In this document: positions 18,784 to 27,839 of the stretch, in pieces
Layout of the letters: each line of letters opens with the position of its first letter
Position numbering within the stretch: position 1 is the first letter of the stretch
Source of the DNA: Azotobacter bryophylli
Lineage (GTDB): Bacteria; Pseudomonadota; Gammaproteobacteria; Pseudomonadales; Pseudomonadaceae
Assembly (NCBI RefSeq): GCF_042643485.1
Contig: NZ_JBHRSJ010000035.1
Location: 124,001 to 188,000, forward strand
Length of the DNA stretch: 64,000 nucleotides
Direction: 5' to 3'
Made by a program: the position numbers and the translations under genes
Notes under the pieces: model-generated
Told to the model about the DNA's origin: nothing
Databases searched by the model: none
The model's input: the letters and a program-made list of their open reading frames with translations, nothing else

Positions 18784-19257
18784 ATGTACCTCGATCCCCA
18801 GTCCTCGCTGGCCTTGTACAAGGTCAACCTCAAGTTCTATTTCCGGCTCTGCGATCTGGTACGGGAAAACCTCTTGAGCTGGAGCGATGCCGGCAACCGC
18901 GCCCTCAACACCTGCGCCGCCGATCTGGAAACGGCGGCGACCCGCCTGCTCGACGCCGGCGACTGGCGGACCATGGGCTTCGTCGTCGGCGATCTGTACT
19001 GGAAGGCGCTGCAGTCGCAGACCAACGCCATGCAGCACATCGTGGAAACCATCGTCGGCAGCCATAGCTCTTCCGTCTCGGCTCTGCAGGAGGCGATCTC
19101 GACCTGGCAAAAGGAGAGCGCGGAGGCCCTGAAGGAGACCACCGGCGCTATGCCCATCAGCACCACCCTGCAGGACTTCATGCAGAACTATCTGCACGTG
19201 CTGACCCCGCTTCCGGGACGGGCCATCAGCGCGCCCGCATCGCGCCGGCTGCATTGA
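18784..19257 (+). CDS. Phasin-family PHA granule protein
   Basis: The start at 18784 follows GGAGGAGAACGTC. The 157-residue product is helical with little charge clustering and the phasin layout: an amphipathic N-terminal part (YKVNLKFYFRLCDLVREN), repeated heptad-like helices, and EAISTWQKESAEALKETTG near the end. Its place just after phaC supports a granule-coat role controlling granule number and size. Confidence 0.82.
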   Translation: MYLDPQSSLALYKVNLKFYFRLCDLVRENLLSWSDAGNRALNTCAADLETAATRLLDAGDWRTMGFVVGDLYWKALQSQTNAMQHIVETIVGSHSSSVSALQEAISTWQKESAEALKETTGAMPISTTLQDFMQNYLHVLTPLPGRAISAPASRRLH

Positions 19258-19428
19258 GGGCGGGGGCCAGCGGCCGTCTCCCGACCGCCGCCGCGCGAGG
19301 CCGATCTCGTTGATGTCCACGTCATCCGGCTGTTCGAAGGCGCGGGCCGCGGGTACGTCGGGTGCACGACCACTTGATCGCCTGCTTCGCCGAGCCGCGG
19401 CGTTTTCCCAAGCAGGAGCGGGCCTAGG

Positions 19429-20775
19429 TCACAACTTGGGCAGGGCCGGTTGGGCGCCGGTGGCGTTGGACGAGCAGTTCTGGCAGTCGTTCGTGGGGTT
19501 CTGGCAGAGCGCGTCCCGTTTGAAGCTGACCGTGAAGCAGGTGCCCCGCGGCGCGTTGGAATGCACGCAGACGCGCCAGCCTTGGTGCTGGCAGATCCGC
19601 TTGACGATCGACAGCCCCAGTCCGAGGCCCTCGCCGCGGGCGTGCTCGCCGCGCACGAACGGCTGGAACATGCGTGCCTGCTGGTCGGCGGGGATGCCGA
19701 TGCCGGTGTCCTCGACGTGGAAGCCGCCGTTTTCCAGGACCAGCCGCACCTTGCCGTTCTCGGTGTAGTGCAGGGCGTTGCGCAGCAGGTTGGACATGAC
19801 CGCGCGCAGCAGGGGAGCGTTGTAGATCCCCTCGTCGGCGCCGGTCTTGGCCACCTCGAACGCCAGGCCCTTCTCGATGATCTTCGGCCCCCAGCGCTTC
19901 TCCTGCTCCTCGGCGATGCCGAGCAGGCTGGTGCTGCTGCTGAATGCGGACTCTTCGGCGTTGTCGCGCGCCAGCAGCAGGAAGGTCTGCACCAGGTCGT
20001 GCATTTCATCGGCGGCGCGGCGGATGCGGGCGACCTGGTCTTTCGCCCGTGGCGGCAGGTCGGCTTCGCCGAGCAGTTCGCAGGAGCCCTGGATGACCAT
20101 CAGCGGCGTGCGCAGTTCGTGGCTCACGTCGCTGGTGAACAGCCGCTCGCGCTCCAGGCTCTTGTGCAGCTGGCCGATGGCGTCGTCGAAGGCCGCCGCC
20201 AGGCGACCGACCTCGTCGTTGGCGTACTGCGGCGCCAGCGGCCGCGCCAGTTGGTCGCGCCGGCGGACCTGGTTGGCCAGCTTGGTGATGGGGGCCATCA
20301 CCCGCCGCGCCAGCAGCCAGCCGAGCAGCCAGGCCACCGCGACGCTGATCAGGAAGCCCGCCAGCACGACGTCCAGCAGCGCCCGCTCGCGGGCCTCCAT
20401 CTCGTGCTGCTCTTCCATCAGCAGATAGCGCTCGCCGTCGATCACCCGCATGTAGGCGTAGTAGGCCTCGTTGCCCTTGACCATCTCGGTGAAGCCCTCC
20501 GGGATGTTGTACATCACATCGGGCATCTGGTAGTCGCGGTTGTTCGTGGCGAAGAAGTAGGTCTTGTAGTCCAGGCGCGGCGGCAGGCCCTTCTTGAGGT
20601 CCTGGTTGATGATGGCGTCGAGTTCGCGGCCGAGCTCCTGGGAGGCCAGATAGCCCTCGATGAACTGTACGATGCCGACGATGCTGAGGGAGAAGATACC
20701 GCTCACCACCAGGGTCATCAGGGTGAAGGCGATGACGATGCGCCGGGCGAAGGGCTGCTTGGAGCCTGAGATCAC
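19429..20775 (-). CDS. Sensor histidine kinase
   Basis: The 448-residue kinase has an N-terminal transmembrane helix (about 11-37), a ~110-residue periplasmic domain, a second helix (about 133-158), a HAMP domain, an H-box SDVSHELRTPL (His219), an N-box NLLRNALHY, and DTGIGIP plus GLGLGLS ATP-binding motifs. Unusually it ends in a Cys-rich tail (CQNPTNDCQNC). It lies 45 nt downstream of its response regulator on the same strand. The pair resembles BqsS/CarS of P. aeruginosa in my recollection; the signal here is unproven. Confidence 0.88.
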   Translation of the reverse strand: MISGSKQPFARRIVIAFTLMTLVVSGIFSLSIVGIVQFIEGYLASQELGRELDAIINQDLKKGLPPRLDYKTYFFATNNRDYQMPDVMYNIPEGFTEMVKGNEAYYAYMRVIDGERYLLMEEQHEMEARERALLDVVLAGFLISVAVAWLLGWLLARRVMAPITKLANQVRRRDQLARPLAPQYANDEVGRLAAAFDDAIGQLHKSLERERLFTSDVSHELRTPLMVIQGSCELLGEADLPPRAKDQVARIRRAADEMHDLVQTFLLLARDNAEESAFSSSTSLLGIAEEQEKRWGPKIIEKGLAFEVAKTGADEGIYNAPLLRAVMSNLLRNALHYTENGKVRLVLENGGFHVEDTGIGIPADQQARMFQPFVRGEHARGEGLGLGLSIVKRICQHQGWRVCVHSNAPRGTCFTVSFKRDALCQNPTNDCQNCSSNATGAQPALPKL

Positions 20776-20820
20776 TGGTCTTTTCTCCCGTCGCGTTGCC
20801 GCGACGCGGTGGTCCTGGCC

Positions 20821-21504
20821 TTACTGGACATCCGGCGACTCCGCCAGGCGATAGCCGACGCCATGGATGGTGTGCAGCAGGGGAGTGGGGAAGGGCTTGT
20901 CGAGAGCCTGGCGCAACTGGTGGATGTGGCTGCGCAGGCTGTCGCTTTCCGGCAGGTCTTCGCCCCACAGGGCTTCCTCGAGGAAGTCCCGGCGGACCAC
21001 GGCGGGGCTCTTCTTCATCAGGATCGCCAGCAGCTTGTAGCCGATGGGGTTCAAGCGAATGGACTTGCCGCCCCGAGTGACGGAGAGGGTATCCAGGTCG
21101 TAGTGCAGGTCGCCGACCCGCAGCTCGCGCTTGCGGCTGCCCTGGGTGCGCCGCAGGATCGCCTCGATGCGCGCCACCAGCTCGGACAGGGCGAAGGGCT
21201 TGACCAGGTAGTCGTCGGCGCCGACGTTGAGGCCTTTGACCCGGTCGTCGAGGGCGTCGCGGGCGGTCAGCATGATGATCGGCGTGTCGCTGCCGGCATC
21301 CTCGCGCAGGCGCTTGCAGACCTGATAGCCATCGATGCCCGGCAGCATGACGTCCAGCACGATCAGGTCGTAGCCACCGGTGGCCGCCAGGTGCAGTCCG
21401 CTCAGGCCGTCCTGGGCGCAGTCGACGGTATAGCCCTTGAGTTCCAGGTAGTCGAGCACGTTGGCGAGGATGTCACGGTTGTCTTCTATGACCAGGATGC
21501 GCAT
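20821..21504 (-). CDS. OmpR-family response regulator
   Basis: The 227-residue protein starts MRILVIEDNRD at 21504. The receiver domain has the acidic pocket and phosphoacceptor Asp51 (VLDVMLPG), Thr in MLTARD, and Lys in YLVKPF. The C-terminal winged helix includes LRSHIHQLRQALDKP and HTIHGVGYRL. It is encoded just upstream of the kinase. The sequence is reminiscent of BqsR/CarR (Fe2+/Ca2+ response), which needs alignment to confirm. Confidence 0.92.
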   Translation of the reverse strand: MRILVIEDNRDILANVLDYLELKGYTVDCAQDGLSGLHLAATGGYDLIVLDVMLPGIDGYQVCKRLREDAGSDTPIIMLTARDALDDRVKGLNVGADDYLVKPFALSELVARIEAILRRTQGSRKRELRVGDLHYDLDTLSVTRGGKSIRLNPIGYKLLAILMKKSPAVVRRDFLEEALWGEDLPESDSLRSHIHQLRQALDKPFPTPLLHTIHGVGYRLAESPDVQ

Positions 21505-22069
21505 GGAGCGGTCTCTTCGCAGTGGATTGAGTCGGGGCGGTCCTCCCGGGCCTGGAGCCGCGAGGGCGATACGGTCGAGGCGGCGGGGCTGAACGCCCGG
21601 CACACCTTAGCCGACGGATTGTAAAAAATATGTCGAGTCGCGGCAGGCAGTCCTGCCGTTCATTGTGCGCCGGAACGGCCGTACGGGCGACCCCGGTCTG
21701 CCGGTGGGGCAGTGAGTTCCGTTCTTGATCTAGCATGGTGCATTCGTCTGCGCTATGATCCTTTGGTCGTAGATTTTGGCCGCCGAGAGGTGGCCGGCTA
21801 TGAGCGGTAGGATCGACGCACTCCCAACCCTCCTCTTTGCCCGGCAATGCAACGGGCCTTGCCGGAGGACAGGTCGTTGGACCGCGATGCCGCGAAATCG
21901 GCTCCGCAGGCATTTCGCTGCGATTCGCCGAGGCCGGTCGACCGGCCGAACCCCAGGGAAGCATGCAGATGTGTATGGCATGCATCTTGATTGGGAGAAA
22001 ACCGAGGCGCGGCCACCTCCCTGGCCGTCATGCCACCCATCCATAGGGAAATGGAAAAGGAGACTCTCT
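21505..22069. other. Intergenic region upstream of response regulator
   Basis: 565 nt with no convincing gene. An A/T-rich patch near 21622-21634 (TGTAAAAAATATG) probably belongs to the leftward promoter of the two-component system. The rest is of ordinary composition with only shadow reading frames. Confidence 0.4.
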
Positions 22070-22243
22070 ATGAGCAAGCTCTTGATGCTGGGCATCCTCC
22101 GCGTTGTTGCCTTCGAAACCTTCCTGGCCGTCCTCCTGGCCTGCGTGCTGTTCTTCGCCGTACTCGGCCTGGCGCTGTTCGATTGGGTCCTGCCCCGGAA
22201 GAAGGCGCAGACCGCGGAAGGCGAGGTCTTCTACGACATATGA
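22070..22243 (+). CDS. Small single-span membrane protein
   Basis: The 57-residue product starts at ATG 22070 behind AAAGGAG. One long hydrophobic helix (about 8-42, VVAFETFLAVLLACVLFFAVLGLA in part) is followed by a positively charged WVLPRKKA stop-transfer and a short acidic tail. It is isolated, between the two-component system and the glycosyltransferase operon. Function unknown. Confidence 0.6.
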   Translation: MSKLLMLGILRVVAFETFLAVLLACVLFFAVLGLALFDWVLPRKKAQTAEGEVFYDI

Positions 22244-22578
22244 CGAGCTGGCGAGGGCTCCCTTGCCACGTCTTCTGATTCCGTCACTCGACACTGGCGT
22301 CCGATTCGTGCCCGAAGTGGGGCAGGGCGCGGGCGTCGAGCGTCCGTCCCCGTAACGGTTGCGTCGCCCTGGGAAACTCCTGAGTGGCCCGGCCGGTCTA
22401 CCTTTAGTCCCTTGCACGCGCCCGTCGGTCGACCGGGGTGTCCTGGCAGCAGGTACGGCAGCGGCTATCTTTGCAATAGCGCTGCGGTATCCGGTGGCGA
22501 AGCCGGCCGCGTTCGCAGCGATGGGGAACCATCGGGAGCCGTGCCCCCCAAAGGATTTCGGACGGAGGAACCTCCATC
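22244..22578. other. Intergenic region before glycosyltransferase operon
   Basis: 335 nt without a supported gene; probably the promoter and leader of the operon starting at 22579. No clear -10/-35 pair or operator stands out. Confidence 0.35.
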
Positions 22579-23694
22579 GTGCACATCGCCGATATGACCA
22601 TGTTCTACACGCCGAGCAGCGGTGGCGTGCGTACCTATATCGAGGCCAAGCACCGACGGCTGCGCCTGTATTCCGGTATTCGGCACAGCGTCCTGATCCC
22701 CGGGGAGAGCCTGCGCGAGCAGGGCGAGATCTACGAGATTCCCGCGCCCCTCCTGCCGTTCGGCAAGGGCTACCGCTTTCCCCTGCGACGCCAGCCCTGG
22801 TGCCAGCAGCTGGAGCGCCTGCAGCCCGACCTGATCGAGGTCGGCGATCCGTACCTGACCGCCTGGGCCGCACTGGAGGCCGGCCGGCGGCTGGATATCC
22901 CGGTGATCGGCTTCTACCACTCGGATCTGCCCCTGCTGGCCAGAAAGCGCGTCGGCGAATGGTGCGGCGATCGGGTGAACCGCTACGTCGCCCGTCTCTA
23001 CGGCCATTTCGACCGGGTGCTGGCGCCCAGCCGGGTGATGGCGGAGAAGCTGGTGCGGCTCGGTCTGCAGAACGTCTACGTGCAGCCGTTAGGGGTCGAC
23101 CTGGAGATGTTCAAGCCGGAGCGGCGCGACCCCGAGCTGAAGCGCAAGCTCGGCCTGGACGAGTCGACCCGGCTGATGATCTTCGCCGGTCGCGGCTCGC
23201 GGGAAAAGAAGCTGAACATCCTGCTGGAGACCGCCCGCAGCCTCGGCCGCGGCTATCACCTGCTGCTGGTGGGGCCCGACATGCCGGAGCGGGTACCGGA
23301 CAACGTCACGGTGATCAACCGCTACTGCCCGACCCCGGAGGTCGCCCGCTATCTGGCCAGCAGCGACGTGCTGCTGCATGCCGGCGACCAGGAGACCTTC
23401 GGCCTGGTGGTGTTGGAGGCCATGGCCTGCGGCATCCCGGTGGTCGCGGTGCGTGCCGGCGCGCTGGCCGAGATAGTGCCGTTCAGCGCCGGTCGCCTGT
23501 GCCGGCCGAACAATCCCAAGGCGATGGTCTCGACCGTGCGCGAGCTGTTCGCCAGCGATGCGGCGCGGCTGGGACGCCTGGCGCGCCTGCACGTCGAGTC
23601 CTATCACGCCTGGGACGCCGTGGTCGCCGGCCTGCTCGCCCACTATCACGCCGTGCTCGGTACGGTCGAGCTGCCGGTCGCCGTGCATGTCTAG
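22579..23694 (+). CDS. GT4-family glycosyltransferase
   Basis: The start is GTG at 22579 behind GGAGG. The 371-residue product is a GT-B fold, retaining-type transferase: N-terminal acceptor domain with SSGGVRTY, and C-terminal nucleotide-sugar domain with the EX7E motif in HAGDQETFGLVVLEAMACG. It resembles GDP-mannose-dependent alpha-mannosyltransferases of the MgtA/PimB type, but donor and acceptor are unproven. Its end overlaps the next gene by 8 nt, so the three genes form an operon. Confidence 0.85.
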   Translation: MHIADMTMFYTPSSGGVRTYIEAKHRRLRLYSGIRHSVLIPGESLREQGEIYEIPAPLLPFGKGYRFPLRRQPWCQQLERLQPDLIEVGDPYLTAWAALEAGRRLDIPVIGFYHSDLPLLARKRVGEWCGDRVNRYVARLYGHFDRVLAPSRVMAEKLVRLGLQNVYVQPLGVDLEMFKPERRDPELKRKLGLDESTRLMIFAGRGSREKKLNILLETARSLGRGYHLLLVGPDMPERVPDNVTVINRYCPTPEVARYLASSDVLLHAGDQETFGLVVLEAMACGIPVVAVRAGALAEIVPFSAGRLCRPNNPKAMVSTVRELFASDAARLGRLARLHVESYHAWDAVVAGLLAHYHAVLGTVELPVAVHV

Positions 23695-24445
23695 TTTTCT
23701 ACTGGTCCTGCATGACGTTGCGCCCGAAACCTGGAGCGATTATCGGCGCTTCGTCGAGGAGGTGGACGCGCTGGGACCGGTTCCGATCACCTGGCTGGTG
23801 GTGCCGGACTTCCACAGCCGCCAGCCGCTGGAAGCCCATTCGGGGTTGCGCCGGCGGCTGGAGGAGCGCTTGGCCCGCGGCGACGAGCTGGCGCTGCACG
23901 GCTACTTCCACCAGGACGACGGGGTGGCTCCGCGCACGCCCGGCGACTGGCTGATGCGCCGCATCTACACCCACGAGGGCGAGTTCTACCGGCTGGAGGA
24001 AGCTCCGGCGCGCCAGCGTCTGGAACGCGGTATGGGACTGTTCGAGCGCCTCGGCTGGCCGCTGCACGGCTTCGTCGCCCCGGCCTGGCTGATGAGCGAC
24101 GGCACCCGCCGCGCCCTGCGCGACAGCGGGCTCAGCTACACCAGCGGCCTGCATCATCTCTACCGGCTGCCCGACTTCCAGGCCGTGGCTGCGCCTGGCC
24201 TGACCTGGAGCGCCCGCAGCGCCTGGCGGCGCGGCGTGTCGCGGCTGGTCTGCGCGGGAACCGCGGCGCTCCACCGCCAGGCGCCGGTGGTACGCCTCGG
24301 GCTGCACCCGGTGGACATGCGCCATGAGTTCTCCCGGGCCTACTGGCTGCGCCTGCTGCGGCGGATGCTGGAGGACGGACGGCGGCCGCTGACCAAGATC
24401 GACTGGTTGCGCCAGCAGGAGCAGGGCGCGAGCGCGACTGCATGA
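23687..24445 (+). CDS. Polysaccharide-deacetylase-like protein (DUF2334 type)
   Basis: A 252-residue protein beginning MSSFLLVLHDVAPETW. The HDVAPE N-terminal motif (the metal-binding His-Asp pair of the NodB-like fold), ELALHGYFHQ, GFVAPAW and LGLHPVDM are DUF2334 landmarks. It probably removes an acetyl group from a sugar or glycolipid made by the preceding transferase. It overlaps both neighbours (8 nt before, 4 nt after), indicating strict coupling. Confidence 0.82.
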   Translation: MSSFLLVLHDVAPETWSDYRRFVEEVDALGPVPITWLVVPDFHSRQPLEAHSGLRRRLEERLARGDELALHGYFHQDDGVAPRTPGDWLMRRIYTHEGEFYRLEEAPARQRLERGMGLFERLGWPLHGFVAPAWLMSDGTRRALRDSGLSYTSGLHHLYRLPDFQAVAAPGLTWSARSAWRRGVSRLVCAGTAALHRQAPVVRLGLHPVDMRHEFSRAYWLRLLRRMLEDGRRPLTKIDWLRQQEQGASATA

Positions 24446-25434
24446 GCCGCAGTCTCTGGCTGCTGCTGAGCGCACTGCTGGTCGCCCTGCTGATTCCCCT
24501 GCTGTTCGGCGGCACCGGTCTGTGGCGGCAACTGCGCGACTTCCCGGCCGGCCTGCTGCTCGGCATGCTCGCCATGATCCTGCTCTGCTGGAACCTCAAT
24601 GCCCTGCGTCTGCGCCTGCTGCTGCCGCGCCACCGGCTCGGCCAGAAACGGGCGCTGGGCATCGTCATGGCCACAGAGTTCGCCATCTGCGCCACTCCCG
24701 GCGGCGCCGGCGGGCCGCTGACCCTGATGGCGCTGCTGATGCGCAACGGCGTGGCGCCGGCGCAAGGGACCGCCACCTTCGCGGTGGATCAACTGGTCGA
24801 TCTGCTGGTGTTCGCCTGCGCGCTGCTCGGCATCCTGGTCTACGGGCTGTCCCATGCGCTGAATCCGCATCTGGCGACGCTGCTCGGCGCCAGCGTGTCG
24901 CTGCTGGGCGGCGCTCTCGTGCTGCTGGTGCTGCTCGGGCGCTTTCACCGCCACATGTTCCGCTTCAACGGGCGCATCCTGCGCCGGCTGGGACTGAGCG
25001 CGCGCCGGCGCTTCAGCCTGGGGCGCAAGGTGATCCGCTTCCGCAATGCGCTGCGCCAGAGCCTGCGTCTGCCGCGGACCTTGTTGCTCGGGGTGTTCCT
25101 CATCAGCAGTGCGCACTGGGTCGTGCGCTACAGCGTGCTCTACCTCGCCCTGCGCGGGCTCGGTCGCGAGCTGGACTGGGCCTGGACCTTCCTGGTGCAG
25201 ATGCTCGCCCTCAGCGCCGGGCAGATCAGCCTGCTGCCGGGCGGGGCGGGAAGCGCCGAGCTGGCTTCGGTGGCGCTGCTGGCGCCGCTGGTGGGCAAAT
25301 CGACCGCCGCGGCGGGCATCCTGATCTGGCGGGCGGTGACCTACTACTTCTACCTGCTCGCCGGGGCGCCGGTGTTCCTGCACCTGGCCGGGCGACCGCT
25401 GCTCAGGCGGTTGGTGCGCTACCGACAGTCATGA
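24442..25434 (+). CDS. UPF0104 / lysylphosphatidylglycerol-synthase-like membrane protein
   Basis: A 330-residue integral membrane protein with about 8 predicted helices and the family motifs ATPGGAGGP and QISLLPGGAGSAEL. These are the flippase-like part of MprF without the aminoacyl-transferase domain. Family members are proposed to flip lipids or glycolipids. Coupled by ATGA to the deacetylase gene, it may translocate the glycosylated product. Confidence 0.82.
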   Translation: MSRSLWLLLSALLVALLIPLLFGGTGLWRQLRDFPAGLLLGMLAMILLCWNLNALRLRLLLPRHRLGQKRALGIVMATEFAICATPGGAGGPLTLMALLMRNGVAPAQGTATFAVDQLVDLLVFACALLGILVYGLSHALNPHLATLLGASVSLLGGALVLLVLLGRFHRHMFRFNGRILRRLGLSARRRFSLGRKVIRFRNALRQSLRLPRTLLLGVFLISSAHWVVRYSVLYLALRGLGRELDWAWTFLVQMLALSAGQISLLPGGAGSAELASVALLAPLVGKSTAAAGILIWRAVTYYFYLLAGAPVFLHLAGRPLLRRLVRYRQS

Positions 25435-25456
25435 GCTACCGGTCGCCGAAAACGAA

Positions 25457-25479
25457 GAACCGGCCACGAGGGCCGGTTC
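25457..25479. terminator. Terminator between convergent genes
   Basis: A 9-bp stem (GAACCGGCC / GGCCGGTTC) with a 5-nt loop lies between the membrane protein gene and csp. On the minus strand it is followed by T-rich sequence, fitting termination of csp. Confidence 0.65.
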
Positions 25480-25498
25480 CGAGGGGACGTAGCGGCGA

Positions 25499-25708
25499 TC
25501 AGATCACCTGCACTTCGTCCGCCTGCATGCCTTTCTGGCCTTTCACGGCCACGAAGGAGACCTTCTGGCCTTCCTTCAGGCTCTTGAAGCCGCCGGATTG
25601 GATGGAGCGATAGTGGACGAACAGATCGGCGCCGCTCTCGGGAGTGATGAAGCCGTAGCCTTTCTCATCGTTGAACCACTTGACGGTACCGTTTTGACGG
25701 TTGGACAT
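25499..25708 (-). CDS. Cold-shock domain protein (CspA family)
   Basis: A 69-residue single CSD protein starting MSNRQNGTVKWF, with RNP1 KGYGFI and RNP2 DLFVHY. The ribosome site ACGAGGAG lies upstream of ATG 25708, which favours this over the in-frame upstream ATG at 25726. It is an RNA chaperone / antitermination protein. A run of more than 250 nt without a gene upstream could hold a long leader as in other csp genes. Confidence 0.95.
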   Translation of the reverse strand: MSNRQNGTVKWFNDEKGYGFITPESGADLFVHYRSIQSGGFKSLKEGQKVSFVAVKGQKGMQADEVQVI

Positions 25709-25994
25709 GGATGACTCCTCGTACAAAGTTGGAAGCTGTGCCCGGTATGGACCAGGCGGTGACTGAGTGCAAAGAGTCAGGAAATCGAAACACGATCAAA
25801 CGGCGATCAGCTAAAACGATTTGCGGTGGCACATGCAAACAGCCGACTCACCATACCTCTCCGGCGCCCGATCAACAATCCTTTCTTCGGGTACTTTTCA
25901 CGATCGGTTATTCCGTTCCCGTGTCGTCGTCCGCCCGGCGGCGAATTTTCCGCTAAGGTTAAAGAAGGTTCCCACGCTGGCAGAGGAGGAGAAC

Positions 25995-26240
25995 ATGGAA
26001 CTGCCCGTCCATAGCCTGACTTCCCTGTTCGATCAACTGGGCCTGCCGTCCGACTACGACAGCATCGAGGCCTTCATCGAGAGCCATTCTCCGCTTCCCA
26101 ACGGCGTCAAGGTCTCCGAAGCCCCGTTCTGGACCCAGGCGCAGTCCACGCTCCTGCAGGACGAGCTGCAGAACAACGCCGACTGGGCGCCGCTGGTCGA
26201 CGCGCTGAACGAGCGGCTGCACCAGTCCGCCGGCGCCTAA
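25995..26240 (+). CDS. DUF2789-family protein
   Basis: An 81-residue protein behind a strong GGAGGAG site. The short acidic sequence (SLFDQLGLPSD, then PFWTQAQSTLLQDELQNNADWAPLVDALN in part) matches DUF2789 small proteins common in pseudomonads. No function is known. It lies 62 nt upstream of the Usp gene on the same strand. Confidence 0.8.
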   Translation: MELPVHSLTSLFDQLGLPSDYDSIEAFIESHSPLPNGVKVSEAPFWTQAQSTLLQDELQNNADWAPLVDALNERLHQSAGA

Positions 26241-26302
26241 GGCTCCGGCTCCCGGGGCTTTCGCGACGGCTTCCCTTTCCACCGACTGGAAGGATGCGGC
26301 AG

Positions 26303-26731
26303 ATGAAGAAGGTTCTGGTTCCCTTTGACGGTTCGGAAAGCGCCAAGCACGCCCTGCTGTACCTGGTCGACCTGGCCGAGGATATGCCCGGTCTCGAGGT
26401 ACATCTGGTGAACGTGCAGGCACAGCCCATGCTCTACGGCGACTACATCACCGGGCCGACCCTGGAGACCCTGGTCGACGCGGCGCTCGAGCACGCCCGC
26501 AAGCTGAACGCCGGGGGCGCCGCCATTCTCCGCGCCCACAACATTCGCACCAGCACCCACGAGCTGCTCGGCGACACGGTGAGCGAGATCGCCAAGGCGG
26601 TGACCCAGTACGACTGCGATACCGTGGCCATGGGCACCCGCGGAATGAACAACCTGTCCAACCTGGTCATGGGCTCGGTGGCCACCCGCGTTGTGCATCA
26701 GGTGCCGGTGCCGGTGCTGCTGGTCAAGTGA
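26303..26731 (+). CDS. Universal stress protein (UspA family)
   Basis: The ATG at 26303 is preferred to that at 26294 because the GGAAGG site abuts the latter. The 142-residue protein has LVPFDGSESAKHAL at the N-terminus and the ATP-binding type C-terminal motif GTRGMNNLSNLVMGSVATRVVHQ, with VPVLLVK as last strand. A soluble ATP-binding stress protein. Confidence 0.92.
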   Translation: MKKVLVPFDGSESAKHALLYLVDLAEDMPGLEVHLVNVQAQPMLYGDYITGPTLETLVDAALEHARKLNAGGAAILRAHNIRTSTHELLGDTVSEIAKAVTQYDCDTVAMGTRGMNNLSNLVMGSVATRVVHQVPVPVLLVK

Positions 26732-26744
26732 TGGCAGCGGACGA

Positions 26745-27044
26745 TCATTCGAGATAGAGCTGGTTGCAGGCGCTGCGTATCTTCTGCACCGCGATGCTGT
26801 TCCTGACCCCCGGCAGGTTATCCAGCAGGCACTGGTAGTAGGCCTTTTCCCGGTCGAACAGGAAGCCCCCCTCGTTGTGCAGCTTGTTGCAGGCCTGGGC
26901 GATGAGCATGGCGGCCTGGTTCTCCTTGGCCTGCTTCTGGTACTGGAGGATGCAGCGGGAATACTCGTCCTCGCTGTCGGAGAAAGCCACCGCCCAGGTG
27001 CAGCAGAGCAGCAGGAGCAGGGCGAGCCAAGACCGCCGGCTCAT
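26745..27044 (-). CDS. Hypothetical secreted protein
   Basis: A 99-residue product with a classical signal peptide (MSRRSW then LALLLLLCCTWAVA; cleavage likely after AVAFS) and a mature part with conserved-looking cysteine pairs (SRCILQY, AQACNK, YYQCLL, RSACNQ). The spacing suggests a small helical disulfide-bonded periplasmic protein. I do not recognise the family. It is convergent with the Usp gene. Confidence 0.65.
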   Translation of the reverse strand: MSRRSWLALLLLLCCTWAVAFSDSEDEYSRCILQYQKQAKENQAAMLIAQACNKLHNEGGFLFDREKAYYQCLLDNLPGVRNSIAVQKIRSACNQLYLE

Positions 27045-27078
27045 GGGACGGCCGGGGCCGGCCCGCGGCACGCCGTTC

Positions 27079-27636
27079 TCAGATCGTCTTCTTGAAGCGA
27101 TGCCATTTCTTCTCGCCGCTCATCACCCAGTGGGGCATGGCCTCGCCGGTGCCGGCTACTTCCAGCCGCGGGTGATGCCGGACGACCTGCTCCAGCACGC
27201 CTTCCTGGGCCGGCTCCACATCCACGAAGAACACATGCTTGCCCTGCTGCAGCTTTTCCTGCAGCGGACGGAACAGCCGGTTCCGGCTCTGGATGCCGAA
27301 GAAGCCGCCTTCCCAGGTGCAGAAACCGAAGACCACCAGGGCCAGGAAGACGAAGGGGACCCAGCCGGCGAAGCTGTCCGTCCAGCCGCTGAGATGGGCC
27401 ACCACCAGGATCAGGACGGCCAGCGTCAGGCCGATGAACAGGCCTCTTCTGCCGGAGTTGACCACATCGGTCTTCATGAAGGATGGCACGCTGTGCAGGC
27501 GCTCGTGGTGGTCGAGCTCGGCGTCCCGCTCGCTCAACACGTGGATCTGCTCGGTGTCGATACCGCTGGCCTCCAGCTCCTGCTCGACCCGCTCCAGTTC
27601 GTTCAGATCGTCGCTGACGTAATAATGCCGATTCAT
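27079..27636 (-). CDS. Hypothetical membrane protein
   Basis: The start at 27636 (MNRHYYVSDDLNEL) has GGGAGGTG upstream. Of 185 residues, 1-60 form an alpha/beta domain resembling general-stress or DUF1269-like N-termini (LERVEQELEASGID, IHVLS). Two adjacent membrane helices follow (about 68-110). The C-terminal ~60 residues are again alpha/beta (HVFFVDVEPAQEGVLEQVV). Perhaps a stress-related inner-membrane protein. Confidence 0.7.
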   Translation of the reverse strand: MNRHYYVSDDLNELERVEQELEASGIDTEQIHVLSERDAELDHHERLHSVPSFMKTDVVNSGRRGLFIGLTLAVLILVVAHLSGWTDSFAGWVPFVFLALVVFGFCTWEGGFFGIQSRNRLFRPLQEKLQQGKHVFFVDVEPAQEGVLEQVVRHHPRLEVAGTGEAMPHWVMSGEKKWHRFKKTI

Positions 27637-27839
27637 CGCACACCTCCCGTTTCGTCGGATACCTACGTCCCGGAAAGAGATCGGCCCGACCGGGCCGGAG
27701 CCGCATGATCGGGTGCCATTCCTGAGTCTAGTACCGGTGGTTCGACGAGGGCGCGCAAGTCCGGCGACGCGGCGCTTTTCCGCCGGACGGGCTCTGCGCC
27801 CGGCGGGGCGTCCCGCCGGGCGCAGGCGCGGAGGAGGGT

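Noticed and set aside
19258..19428. Possible gene remnant between phasin and sensor kinase
   Set aside because: Some peptide-like runs occur on the minus strand but no start, ribosome site or family is supported.
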